DNA of 64,000 nucleotides from Glossina fuscipes (Eukaryota; Arthropoda; Insecta; Diptera; Glossinidae): contig NW_023998422.1 of NCBI RefSeq assembly GCF_014805625.2, forward strand, positions 1,132,819 through 1,196,818. Direction: 5' to 3'. The number at the start of each line of letters is the position of its first letter. The stretch's first letter is position 1. The notes beneath the pieces are model-generated. The model searched no databases and had not been told where the DNA came from. It saw nothing but the letters and a program-made list of their open reading frames with translations. Below are positions 39,101 to 46,558 of this stretch, piece after piece. Made by a program: the position numbers and the translations under genes.

Positions 39101-39284
39101 TGCGACCACGACATCTTCCTCCATAAACTCAACCTCGTCATCAGCAATGTCTGCATCCACTTCACCGCCAACAGCGGTAGCGGCGTCCACCACTATCATA
39201 ACGCCTAATGGTTATGCTTATAGCAATTTGTCAGGTGGTGGCATGAGCCACAATATGGGCTCAGCCCAAGATGAGGCCGCATAG
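7214..39284 (+). CDS. EcR: Ecdysone receptor, B1 isoform (five coding exons)
   Basis: Nuclear receptor NR1H1, the ligand-controlled transcription factor that binds 20-hydroxyecdysone as a heterodimer with ultraspiracle and drives moulting and metamorphosis. Coding exons: 7214-7835, 37519-37994, 38067-38210 (or 38213), 38288-38440, 38529-39284. They join in frame to 716 residues (717 with the alternative donor). The N-terminus [12 protein letters not shown] is the B1 signature. The DNA-binding domain spans residues 245-310, with zinc cysteines 245/248/262/265 and 281/287/297/300 and P-box CEGCKG at 262-267. The ligand-binding domain covers roughly 370-620 and ends in the AF-2 helix FLEEIWDV. 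The F domain is only about 90 residues, Ala/Ser/Thr-rich, and much shorter than the Drosophila tail. All junctions obey GT/AG. The first ATG has a favourable CAAATGA context; a second ATG follows directly. Confidence 0.97.
7838..8543. other. Unique-looking intron sequence before the retroelement
   Basis: No gene or clear repeat seen. Moderately AT-rich without long homopolymers. Includes the left pre-insertion flank of the retroelement's target duplication at 8544-8556. Confidence 0.5.
8557..9617 (-). mobile_element. RT-less non-LTR-type retroelement with 5' HDV-like ribozyme
   Basis: About 1,060 bp, notably richer in GC and hairpins than its surroundings, in minus orientation. It is flanked by a direct repeat of 12-13 bp (CGTTACCAGTACA at 8544-8556 and again at 9617-9629), the hallmark of target-primed insertion. 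The 5' end carries an HDV-like ribozyme fold (next entry). No reverse transcriptase, endonuclease or long open frame is visible; the longest frame is 60 codons. The 3' end (8557, reading ...CCACAAATTC) has no poly-A tail. Internal features include a duplicated block CACGNATGCCTGCGGGTA (plus positions about 8915-8933 and 9131-9150) and inverted pairs such as ATGGAACAAT/ATTGTTCCAT. It is most likely a non-autonomous derivative mobilised by a partner element. The family is not recognised. Confidence 0.75.
9515..9617 (-). ncRNA. HDV-like self-cleaving ribozyme at the retroelement 5' end
   Basis: Read on the minus strand from 9617. P1 5' strand is GGGGA (9616-9612). J1/2 holds an 8-bp hairpin (9605-9598 with 9590-9583). 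P2 5' strand is AAACTCT (9574-9568). P3 is CACC/GGTG (9567-9564 with 9556-9553), with loop TCCCAGC supplying CC for P1.1. P1 3' strand is TCCCC (9551-9547), followed by GGGCAAC (9546-9540), whose last C opens P4. P4 is CGGC-TTCG-GCCG (9540-9529). J4/2 is GCTAAGA (9528-9522) with the candidate catalytic C at 9527, and P2 3' strand is AGAGTTT (9521-9515). Order and motifs match the delta-ribozyme double pseudoknot found at 5' ends of R2 and other non-LTR elements. P1 is only five Watson-Crick pairs with a G/A mismatch next to it, so this copy may be slow or dead. Predicted cleavage falls at the target-duplication boundary. Confidence 0.8.
9630..10839. other. Intron sequence, nothing recognised
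   Basis: AT-rich, with short random frames only. No transposase, RT or RNA gene was seen. Confidence 0.5.
10840..11420 (+). repeat. Dispersed repeat, copy 1
   Basis: Contains CATATAACGAGAGTAGGGC, a GGACAGGCAGATAGACAGAC block, GATCAATTCAG and, near the right end, CCACAAGTGGTGTAG. The same ordered blocks recur, some inverted, at 14585-14960, 23565-23900 and 55270-55520. Repeats with a GGACAGAC core next to a GATCAATTCAG box are common in fly genomes. The mobilising system is unknown to me. No coding capacity seen. Confidence 0.6.
11517..11543. repeat. (GA)n microsatellite
   Basis: Uninterrupted GA dinucleotides, ending in a GACAGAGA variant. Confidence 0.9.
12741..12770. repeat. (GCATT)n pentanucleotide repeat
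   Basis: Six tandem GCATT-type units, the fifth changed to GCACT. Confidence 0.9.
12951..13127. repeat. ATAC tetranucleotide and (TA)n microsatellites
   Basis: ATGC then ATAC tetranucleotides at 12951-12990 and uninterrupted TA at 13095-13127, followed by T runs. Confidence 0.9.
14585..14960 (-). repeat. Dispersed repeat, copy 2 (inverted)
   Basis: Shares with copy 1, in reverse, the CGATCAATTCAGAATCACG box followed by a TCTATGCGTCCGTCTTG block. Preceded by a CTAGTAGAAGAGTGTATTA segment typical of the family's end. Noncoding. Confidence 0.55.
14961..17018. other. Intron sequence, nothing recognised
   Basis: AT-rich with T runs near 16664-16687. Frames such as 15207-15470 (minus) and 15957-16277 (plus) have no recognisable protein similarity and look like chance. 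Confidence 0.5.
17019..17028. other. Assembly gap (10 N) flanked by a near-identical 47-bp duplication
   Basis: The sequence before the gap (16972-17018, starting TCTTTCCGTCCACCTACTT) recurs after it at 17052-17098 with a few differences. Ten N is a placeholder length, so the two copies may be one locus split by assembly, or two alleles. Confidence 0.9.
17099..22178. other. Intron sequence, nothing firmly recognised
   Basis: Contains A runs at 19350-19375 and 20220-20232. A minus-strand frame at 19695-19973 (92 codons, [20 protein letters not shown]) has ordinary composition and is the only one that looks even slightly protein-like. I cannot assign it to a family, and the sequence upstream of it has stops. 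Confidence 0.45.
22179..22370. repeat. Tandem duplication of a ~97-bp unit with GGACGGACAGACAG core
   Basis: TTTCCCATTATTTCTTC at 22179 and TTTCCCACTATTTCTTC at 22276 each begin a unit that continues through ATGGACGGA(C/T)GGACAGAC to TCATTT(T/C)ATA. The units are diverged. Related by the core to the dispersed repeat family. Confidence 0.7.
23565..23900 (-). repeat. Dispersed repeat, copy 3 (inverted)
   Basis: Starts with ACAGGGTATATTAAG and a GTAACACGTAGAAGG block, then CGATCGATTCAGAATCA, CTGTCTGTCCGTCTGACG and CATAAAAGTTGCACATTTG. The order mirrors copy 1 in reverse. Noncoding. Confidence 0.65.
24127..24433. repeat. ~300-bp polypyrimidine tract, mainly (TC)n
   Basis: Almost pure C/T on the plus strand, with rare A and G in TATC and TGTC variants. 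Sub-blocks (for example CCCTCTTTCTTTTTTTC) are repeated, so it grew by duplication as well as slippage. It lies in the EcR intron. Confidence 0.95.
24434..27639. other. Intron sequence, nothing firmly recognised
   Basis: AT-rich. Overlapping frames at 25849-26198 on both strands fall in a more balanced-composition patch (25800-26220) that may be an old insertion, but no protein family is recognisable. Confidence 0.45.
27640..27900 (+). pseudogene. Tc1-like transposase relic (N-terminal helix-turn-helix region)
   Basis: One frame from 27661 reads [20 protein letters not shown], then [23 protein letters not shown] and IAAETKN, with stops at three places. The pattern GR..T..RDD....K.S...R.ISARNIRAQL is typical of the second helix-turn-helix of Tc1-family transposases, between the GRPR-like hook and the DDE domain. 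No intact catalytic domain follows. No terminal repeats found. Confidence 0.45.
28812..28890. repeat. (CA)n and (GT)n microsatellites around a second 10-N gap
   Basis: (AC)n at 28812-28834, then a short CA-rich spacer, 10 N at 28863-28872 and (GT)n at 28873-28890. The repeat type switches strand sense across the gap, which suggests a misjoin or a collapsed inverted microsatellite. Confidence 0.9.
29259..29285. repeat. (GTT)n microsatellite
   Basis: Nine GTT units. Confidence 0.9.
29286..32129. other. Intron sequence, nothing recognised
   Basis: AT-rich, with (TA)n near 29625-29646 and 30045-30071. No convincing coding or RNA features. Confidence 0.5.
32130..32245 (-). mobile_element. Solo end of mariner family A
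   Basis: Matches 760-885 along its length: CCGTTA(C/T)TTTATGTAG-like start, GTCGAATTTAATCGTT, then AGAAGTCGC and the terminus CCACCTAA, followed by TA. It corresponds to the untranslated 5' end of the element at 84-885 in the same orientation. I found no partner terminus or transposase next to it. Confidence 0.7.
33005..33032. repeat. (AAAT)n microsatellite
   Basis: Tandem AAAT units in T/A-rich intron. Confidence 0.85.
33799..35036 (+). mobile_element. Near-full-length mariner (family B), inactive
   Basis: 1,238 bp. Terminal inverted repeats of about 31 bp (33799-33829 and 35006-35036) differ at very few positions; the outer part reads TTAGTTTGGG. A TA precedes the left end (33797-33798) and TT follows the right end, so the target duplication is imperfect. 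Alternatively, taking the TA inside the terminal TTAG/CTAA as the duplication gives ends at 33802 and 35033. It contains a broken transposase gene (next entry). It sits in EcR intron 1 in the same orientation as EcR. Confidence 0.93.
33986..34983 (+). pseudogene. Mariner transposase, broken
   Basis: Starts [16 protein letters not shown] and contains the helix-turn-helix region, GRPV, and WVPH at 34331-34342. A stop codon follows at once (34343) where family members have Glu, and a second stop is at 34370 in the segment before ISICEAL. The catalytic triad is still readable: Asp in IGDEKW (34442), Asp in HQDNSRPH (34697), and Asp in [11 protein letters not shown] (34771, another frame). Between RELV and PDLA about ten codons are missing and the frame shifts near 34752. 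The C-terminal frame ends [13 protein letters not shown] at 34983. Two nonsense codons plus a frameshifting deletion make it non-functional. Confidence 0.93.
35546..36720 (-). pseudogene. Non-LTR (Jockey/CR1-type) reverse transcriptase fragment
   Basis: Minus-strand frame with stops. From 36654 it reads [15 protein letters not shown], then [13 protein letters not shown] (RT finger motifs), GFPH, and palm motif [17 protein letters not shown] followed by [14 protein letters not shown]. The end reads [20 protein letters not shown] and [10 protein letters not shown], with a stop at 35546-35548, a typical C-terminus of Jockey/CR1-like proteins. The segment that should hold the YADD box (about 35900-36180) is degenerate and I do not find the box. 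No 5' end, endonuclease domain or tail was located. Dead fragment, antisense to EcR. Confidence 0.85.
37519..37994 (+). CDS. EcR: EcR coding exon 2 (DNA-binding domain and hinge)
   Basis: Completes Gly208 and encodes [12 protein letters not shown], then both zinc fingers without an intervening intron, the T/A-box region [20 protein letters not shown], a Lys-rich hinge and the conserved segment [15 protein letters not shown]. Donor CCG|GTAAAT at 37995. The Cys pattern and P-box are intact, so DNA binding is predicted to be normal. Confidence 0.97.
38067..38210 (+). CDS. EcR: EcR coding exon 3 (start of ligand-binding domain)
   Basis: Encodes [18 protein letters not shown] through the invariant [19 protein letters not shown]. 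The donor is ambiguous: GTTGTA at 38211 ends the exon at Met (as in Drosophila RIM-S), while GTAATT at 38214 adds one Val and is the better consensus. Both keep the frame. Confidence 0.93.
38288..38440 (+). CDS. EcR: EcR coding exon 4 (ligand-binding domain helices 3-5 region)
   Basis: Begins [20 protein letters not shown] and contains the nuclear receptor signature [21 protein letters not shown]. Acceptor TTATAG at 38287, donor AAA|GTTAGT at 38441. Phase 0 at both ends. Confidence 0.96.
38529..39284 (+). CDS. EcR: EcR coding exon 5 (rest of ligand-binding domain and short F domain)
   Basis: Begins [16 protein letters not shown] and covers the conserved body of the ligand-binding domain, including [17 protein letters not shown] and the AF-2 helix at about residues 613-620. 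It then encodes about 90 residues rich in Ala, Ser and Thr, ending AQDEAA and TAG at 39282-39284. The tail lacks the long Gln/Pro-rich F domain of Drosophila EcR. Confidence 0.96.
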   Translation, partial: ACSSEVMMLRMARRYDHNSDSIFFANNRSYTRDSYKMAGMADNIEDLLHFCRQMYSMKVDNVEYALLTAIVIFSDRPGLEKAELVEAIQSYYIDTLRIYILNRHCGDPMSLVFFAKLLSILTELRTLGNQNAEMCFSLKLKNRKLPKFLEEIWDVHAIPPSVQSHIQATQAEKAAQESATTSSNMSNALTAATTTSSSINSTSSSAMSASTSPPTAVAASTTIITPNGYAYSNLSGGGMSHNMGSAQDEAA

Positions 39285-42200
39285 CAGTAGTAGTAGTTAT
39301 TGTTATCGAATGACAACAACAACACAAATCGTCTGCTTTTATTAAGTACATTTTCGACTGCCGTCGTACTCTCCAATAATGATAATGTTATTCAGTAATT
39401 TAATGAACACAACACAACCGCAAAATAAATGTGAGTGGCTAAAGCTGTGTTCTACATTTATAAGTATACTTACATATTTTACAAAATTTATGTACAGTCA
39501 AACAAACATACATACACGTACTATTGCTTATTATAAAAAAACAAAAACCTGCAATACGTTAGCATTTCCGTTTTATTTTTTTTTTTTTTTTCTTGATTTT
39601 ATATATCATAAAATCGCGCAAGAGGGTTTCTACGCGTGTTATGCTTAGTTTGAACACAAAATTTATCTAAATTTCTTAAGTGTTTCGAAGCTATGCAGAA
39701 GTCGAAAAAAACCTTAGCAATGAGGGAAAGGCAGAGATTTGCAAAAAAAGCAAAAAAAAAAAGAAAGGAAAAAAATTAAAATGAGCAGAGTGTGCGTGTG
39801 TGCAAGCTGTTTATTAGTCATTTCCTAAAAGCGTTCTACAAAATGCTGTCCTTTCCGTGAAGATGATTTGACCACGTCGTCGTCGTCGTCGTCGTAATAA
39901 GTGTATGCACACGAGCGAACCTCTTTGGGTAATTGTTTTGCGAATTTCTCTCATTTCATGAGTGCAAACCCCCCCTTATATATTTAGAGTTTTAAAATTC
40001 TTGGCTTTATTTCTATTTTTCTGTGATTTTATTAAACAACAACAACAACAAATAGGAAACGAGAAGAATTGAAGAAAGGAAGACAAAATGGGAGAAGAAG
40101 AATAATTGAGTATTTTACCTGTAATGTACACATTGTAAGTGTTGTTCAAAGAAAAAGAAAACGAAAAAAAAATAAATAAATAAAAACGAAAAGAAAAGAA
40201 AAGAAAAAACAAAACAAAACATATGCGCACGTTTACGGTTAGAAAGGTAAGGTCAATCAGTCAATTGTTGTTGGTTGGGTTGGTTAGTTTGGTTGGTTGA
40301 TTGATTGGTTGAATTGGTTGGGTTGTTTGATTGATTAGGTGGTTGATACAGGCACATAAAGCAATAAATGTACTACACAGGCAGAACAGAAGAAAAACAA
40401 ATGAATATCTCTATCTAAGGCTAGCGATAATAGTTAATACAAATTTAAAAAAAAAGTAACATAAGCCAGCATAACATGCCCGCATATAATGCGCCTATAT
40501 ATACCTACCTGTTTATGCATGTAAAGGTATGATGCAATGTTATCGTCAATGTTATCGTTTGCCTGCATTATTTTGTGAATTCTATTAGTTTGTTAGCAAA
40601 ACGTGTTCACTTATGTTGTTATTTCATGGGTGAAAACAACAGGAAAGAAACAAAGAAAAAACAAAAAAAAAAAGAAAAGTAAAAACAAAAGCATAATGCA
40701 TTCTTCAATTTAGCTTTTATAATATAATTAGGATTATATTTAAATTAACTGTAGTCATTTACTTGTAAAAATATAAAATACAAAATATTATTATTTAAAA
40801 AAAAAAAAAAACAAAACAAAAAAAGTTAAAATAAGAAATGTTGGACTGATTTCTCACATACAATACATACATACATTATACATAGCTCTATATAAAATAA
40901 AAAAAAAGATCTAAATCTAAATAAAATGTACACAATAAGGTAACCATGTAATGACGTGAATGCAAATTTAAAAAAGAGAAAAAAAGAAAAAAGCAAAAAA
41001 AATAATAATAAGAGAAATAAGCCAAGCCAAACATACTTAGCTATCTGCCTATCTTCGAAGTAATAATAATTTAGCATGTCGCTATATATAAAAATTGAAT
41101 TTTATATTAATTTATTCACATCTTACACACACAATACTTCCTTCTGTTCCCTTAGAGATTTTCTGCTTTCAGCGCCACATTTTCTTTTGGAATTGTTTAA
41201 AGTTTTAAATAAACTTGTGCGTCCGCCTGATGATTTTATGATTTTATATGCGTCTCACGTCTAACATACGATACGATACAAACACATTCAAACTCATTAT
41301 TAAATTTATGTTCATATAACAGTTAGTAAAGTTGATGGATCCATCCTATACTCTTGGGTTTGCCACCAAAATATATATGTGTATGTGTGTGACGCGTTTA
41401 ACTGAACGAGTGTATAGTTTATGAAAATGATATTCTAATAATGAAATTTAAAACCTATTGAAATAACACTAAACTATTTCTTCGTTTTTCTTTTCTCAAG
41501 CATTATTTCAAATATAGTTTTTATGGAACTAAATTGAATTGAAATTTTTTTCGATTTGAAACTGTGTCCATGCAGTGGCTAAGAGATTCTTGGGATGAAA
41601 ATGCAAATTTTTTTTTTTTTTATCTAATCGTTTTCGATTATTTACGACGCTATCATAATGGCAGTTATCTCTAGTAGCAGGCACGTATATAGAACAAAAA
41701 AAAAATTCAAAATTTGCGATACTTTAGTTAAGACCATAGTTTTTATGAAATCCAAAATAATATTTTCGAATAAAACGATATATATATGTGTGCCTATTGC
41801 TCGCGTGTAAAGTAGAAAAAATGAAAAGAAAAAGAATGAAATTTGTGGCACGCCTCTTATTATTGTTTTCCAATAGCCAGCCTGAATAATCCTAACGAAG
41901 CGTATAAAAATATTGATGACATTTTCAATAATATTCAATGACATAATAGTTCGTCAATGAATTTTTTTGTTTTTTTGTTTTTGCATCAAGACAACCACAA
42001 ATCCATTACACACTAATACATGTTTACCTTAATGCCTAGAACTATGTATATATACCCACATACATATACACACTAACAAACACACAGGCCATGGCAAGGG
42101 CTCCTTTTTTTCCTTGATTATTTTAATATATATTTATGTAAAAAAAAAAAACAAAACAAAACAAAACAAAAGTCCAAAATTATTTTGGCATATATTGCAA

Positions 42201-43690
42201 TTTTTTATCTTATACGATTTTATTTAACTTTGTTATTTTTATCATTTTATGTTTTAAGTAAAAACAAAAAAAAACAAAAAAAATTAAAAATTCTCAAATA
42301 TGGCCTTATTTAAAAACAAAAATTTTTGAAAAACAAAGTAAACAAATCAAATACAATATAAACTTGTACGAAAAATTTCCTTATTTTCATTTTTCTTTAA
42401 TTATTTTCTTTTTGCGTAATGATTTCTACCCCTCTTCCTCCCTCTCTTCCTCCTCCTCTCTTAATTTGTTTGAATATTTTTCGAAATGATGTGCAAAACA
42501 ATCTTTAATTTTTATATATTTTTTAAGTCAGTATGGAATGAGAAAAAACAAAAAAAAAAAAAAAATTTATATAAAATTTTATTTCTTTAAACAAATCAAA
42601 TTGTGCAATTGTTGAATATAAAAAAAAAAAAGAAAAATTCTTATATAAAAATCATTGTATCTAAACAAAAAAAAAAAAAAAAAACAACAACAGTTTTTGA
42701 TTTTTAATTATTTTTTATTCGGATTCTGATCGGTTAATATACTAAAAATATTTTATTTTAAACAAAATTCACTTTTCAAAATTCTGTTCTACAATAGGGG
42801 AGAGAGAGACCTAGCGTATGCTTCCAAAATACGAGATAATAAGAATGTTTACCATCTGATGACATATTTCTTCAACTTGAACTCATTTCTCACCAAAATT
42901 ACCGCGAAGAAAAAAAAATTCTTTTAAATAAAAAATTTCTTCTCTGCATATATTATTATTATTGAGTTGACGATTTTTTTAAAATACTTGCTTTCATATA
43001 AAAAAGTTATAAAAATTGCTGCCATGTTCGCCTTAAACATAAACCTTCAACTTTAGGTGTACTTCTGCCTTTAATGGATAATATAAGTTAACGCCTTTAT
43101 TATTATTTAACAAATGATAAAATTTAATTTTCCTTTAGCGGCCATTATTGTAAAATTTTCTAACATAATCGATCGAGTCAACAATATTTTAAATCTGTCC
43201 TTTGCGAACCCAATCTGATGGGTACAGTAACTGTGCATAAAAACCGACAACTAACAACGTCTTAGCAGTTCGCATAACTCTTCTGTAAGGTATTAAATCA
43301 TTTTGAAATGTTTCGAATAGATGCAGAGTTTCCCAAACAGAGATCAAAGATGGATATTAAAGTGCTTAATTCATGCCCCTTAATGAAGAAAACCTAAAGA
43401 AAGACAACCGAAATTTGATGCGTCAAGTTCTATTTCACTTTTTTAATATGAAATGGGCCCGAAAATAGCATTTTAAAGTAATTTCTCATATATAATCTTA
43501 CATTTCACGCAAATATTTATTTTATGTTTTGTCTGCATATAAAACAAGAATGGACACTATGTTCGCCTTGGAGTGAATTTTGTGTATGGCCGATCAATGA
43601 AATATTTGCATAGCACTTTACATCAATAAATCTTGTTTGTGTGGGTGTGCGGGTGTGTTGGTTTTTTTTTCTTTTGCCTGCAAGCTGAAG
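39285..43690 (+). other. EcR 3' untranslated and downstream region, A/T-run rich
   Basis: No gene seen. An AATAAA at about 39423-39428, some 140 bases after the stop, is the first candidate poly-A signal. Many later AATAAA-like sites in A-rich DNA prevent placing the end. Contains (GTC)n at 39875-39895, a GGTT-rich irregular repeat at 40260-40345, and many A or T runs of 10-20 (for example 40798-40812, 42140-42151, 42552-42565, 42665-42682). Confidence 0.6.
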
Positions 43691-43699
43691 GTAGAAAGA

Positions 43700-44130
43700 A
43701 GGTCAAAAGATACTGCTGGTTATTGCTCTCTCCGCCGCGCGGGATCACCGTTAGGTATTAATTCGCGGAAGTTGGTTGTCGTGAGCACGCTTTCTATGGT
43801 GGCACCTTAGTGGAATACACTATTGGTTTCCCCTCCCTCTGTTCTCCGCCCGCTGTCTTTCAAGCCGCCGTAGTTCTTTGAGCACTCTGCTTACAAAGGC
43901 GCCTATGGTGCTTCAGGCTTCTTTGCTGCCAGTTAACCTTTACAATATTTCACTCGGTTTTATTTGGAGTCTTCCATTCTCGAATCTTTTCCAGCGAAAG
44001 ATGGTGTGCTCTGCATTTTCGTTCGTGTCCGAGCATGCCGGGCAATTTTCGGGTGTGTGGGTGTGAGTGTGCCCGTCTGTGTGTAACTTAAACTTTTCGT
44101 CGGCAGTATTGGTGTAGCTTTTCATCTACT
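43700..44130 (-). pseudogene. Non-LTR retrotransposon ORF2 C-terminus (R1/Jockey-like zinc knuckle)
   Basis: The minus frame at 44050-43990 reads CPACSDTNENAEHTIFRW and then KRFENGRL, the C-x2-C-x8-H-x4-C knuckle after the RT domain, with the last Cys replaced by Trp (TGG). After a stop the same frame continues LTGSKEA-stop-STIGAFVS and RVLKELRRLERQRAEN, the usual basic helix at the end of R1-like proteins. No intact RT is found upstream. 5'-truncated and decayed. Confidence 0.75.
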
Positions 44131-46056
44131 ACCAGCACGATATTGTGGTAGGCAAGCCCATTTTCATGTGACCTAGGGCCAGCAACTAAAAACGTATATG
44201 TAAAGTTCCAGATTCTTATCTAAAATTGTTCGCCCGTAAATGTCAAGACAAGATGGGCTGCGCAGATGGACCGATAAAAGTCCATTTACGATGTTTTATT
44301 AATCCAGACAGAATTAGGAGATCGCCATTGCGTACTCTATATATGCTTTACAATTTCTGGTTGGAAAGGTAATCATTTTTTTTTTAAATTTTACTCGGCA
44401 AAATGTGAACGTTCTCAAAGAGATTTATAATTGTCTTTTCTCATTTGAAATAAGTTTTAGGAACGTAACTTAAAGTCTAAAACTGTGCTTTAACCGATAC
44501 CTTTACCTGAAGCTTTTTTTCCGATTAGGTAATGGGATGTGATGTGATGATCGTGAGGAATCTTCAGTTTGCACAATCCCTTCCGTAATATAGCTTTTCA
44601 AAAAAATATTAAGCCCTTGGAGAAACCGTCATGAGTTAATGTTTGTATTGAAGGAAAAAGTGTCCTTTCGTACTACCACGAACGGCATGCCTATCCCCAC
44701 AGCTTCTTCCTTTCATTTGTAATATCTGTAAGCAATTTTCCAAGAATTTTTATAAAGCAGTGCATATCGCTTGAAAGTTTTCTCAGAATTATTTAGTTTA
44801 CGAACTTAAATTCTTTGCTGATCCACAAATAGCTTAACAAACTTATTCCGAGTCACACCGCAGCGGTATCCCAAGATAGGCAAAAAAATGTTGTTTTCTT
44901 TATGACTTGAAAACTTTATTTTATGGATAGTTTGATTGTGACTACTGCCTCCATATACAACAATTGTCACAGAATCATGAAGAGAAAACGCGGTCACCGG
45001 CTCTTCTGACTGGTAACCTGTCACAAGGTCAGAATACATATAATATTTGCATTATGCAAGAACTAGGTCCTTAACTGCATACGCTTTTCGGATGCTTTAT
45101 CACTATCTGACAATGAAACGAAATATTGCTACGAAGGAAGCAAATGGTAGACTAAACCAATATGACCCAATCTAAATGTATTGTCGAGCTGAAAAACTGG
45201 ACGGTCACGACTATCAAAGTAGTAAAAAATAAAGTGGAACATAATTCAGAAATTCTGATTCGGCGAGGAATAATAAGCTTTGGAAAGGTACCAAGAAAAA
45301 AAAAAAAAAATCAATTATGACTTCTTACGACCCGCAATTTCCTGATTTCATGTGAATTTATTTTTTCAAATGATTTACAAGCTATACCTAGCGTTATTAC
45401 TGCGAAATTTAAGAGAAAAATCTTTACCAGGGCCCAGAAAATTATAACGCCATACCCAGTACTGGCGATATTTATACTCTCCTGTAGCAAAAATTTAATT
45501 TTGGTCCAATTCTAGTCAGTGTATATGTATGTCTTAGGACGATTCCATTGACTTTTTCTGCATTTTTTTTTTTTTTTTTTTGCTTTCAATTATTCTTTTC
45601 ATTATTTTTTATTTGTTGTCCTTCACTTATGTATCAACATAACAAGAAATCATGACAACACAAAAACAAATACAAAATCTTTTAACCCAATACCATTACC
45701 TCAATACAGTAAAAATTAAAAAAGAAAGAAAAAATTCCAATATGCAATTAAGAAAATCCTTGTTTCATTTTAGATTCTTGGAACAGTATGAGTATGCATA
45801 CGAAAGGTAAATAGATAACTTACTTATTAATATCAATTTCTTTATAAAAAAAAAAAAAAAAAAAAATACCATAGTCAAAAGATTCGAAAACATTTTATTT
45901 GCTAACAAGCTTCGCTTCAATTGATCAGAAATCAGGTACACATGGAAAATATGAATTCATTTCTTTAATGGAAACGGTCTTTCACAAAGTGCACTTATTT
46001 CGGCTTTAAGCAGTGATAACCTACCGAACATTAAATACGCGAGAGTTCGCTTAATA
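44131..46056. other. Intergenic, nothing recognised
   Basis: AT-rich with homopolymers at 45298-45310 and 45565-45582. The minus frame at 44806-45039 shows no known family. Confidence 0.5.
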
Positions 46057-46058
46057 TA

Positions 46059-46556
46059 TTAGGTCGAGTGATAAGTAACTTCCGATGCAGCTACGTAGAA
46101 TCTATAGTGCGCTCTTACCCACTATATGTCAAGAGAACAAACGATTTTTTGTTTTCACTGTATAGATGAGAATTCATTTACGTCTTCTGTCAACTGATTT
46201 ATCTAGCGCATGTTACATTCAAATGTTTTTATTAACCTCTAAAAGGGAGAGGCAAAAAGTGCATATTCGACAAGATAATAGCGCTAAGGCGACAGCTGAA
46301 AAATATGCAGCATCGTATACGAGATAGAGAACTGATAACTGATTGGGCAGTTAGAAATTGGTTTGTAAAATTCCATTCTGGACACGGGACGTCCTTCCGA
46401 CAACCGTTTAAACGGAATAGTAAAGCAAAATTCACGCCCATCAACAAGAGGTATTGCAAAAATACATAAATACATATATTAATACAATTTTGTTATTGAT
46501 TGGAAAGGAAAAAAATATGTGATAAAAAATCGGAAGTTGCTTATGACTCGACCTAA
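46059..46556 (+). mobile_element. Internally deleted mariner (family C) with intact TA duplication
   Basis: 498 bp bounded by 28-bp inverted repeats (46059-46086 and 46529-46556) with two mismatches, starting TTAGGTCGAG. TA is present on both sides (46057-46058 and 46557-46558). Inside, decayed N-terminal transposase is readable in two plus frames: WAVRNWFVKFHSG, then GRPSDNRLNGIVKQNSRPST and RGIAK. This is the mariner helix-turn-helix plus GRPS hook. The catalytic domain is absent. The structure is that of a deletion derivative that could have moved using transposase from elsewhere. Confidence 0.9.
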
Positions 46557-46558
46557 TA

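Noticed and set aside
38830..39208. Three frames overlapping EcR exon 5 on both strands
   Set aside because: Shadows of the conserved EcR coding sequence in other frames.
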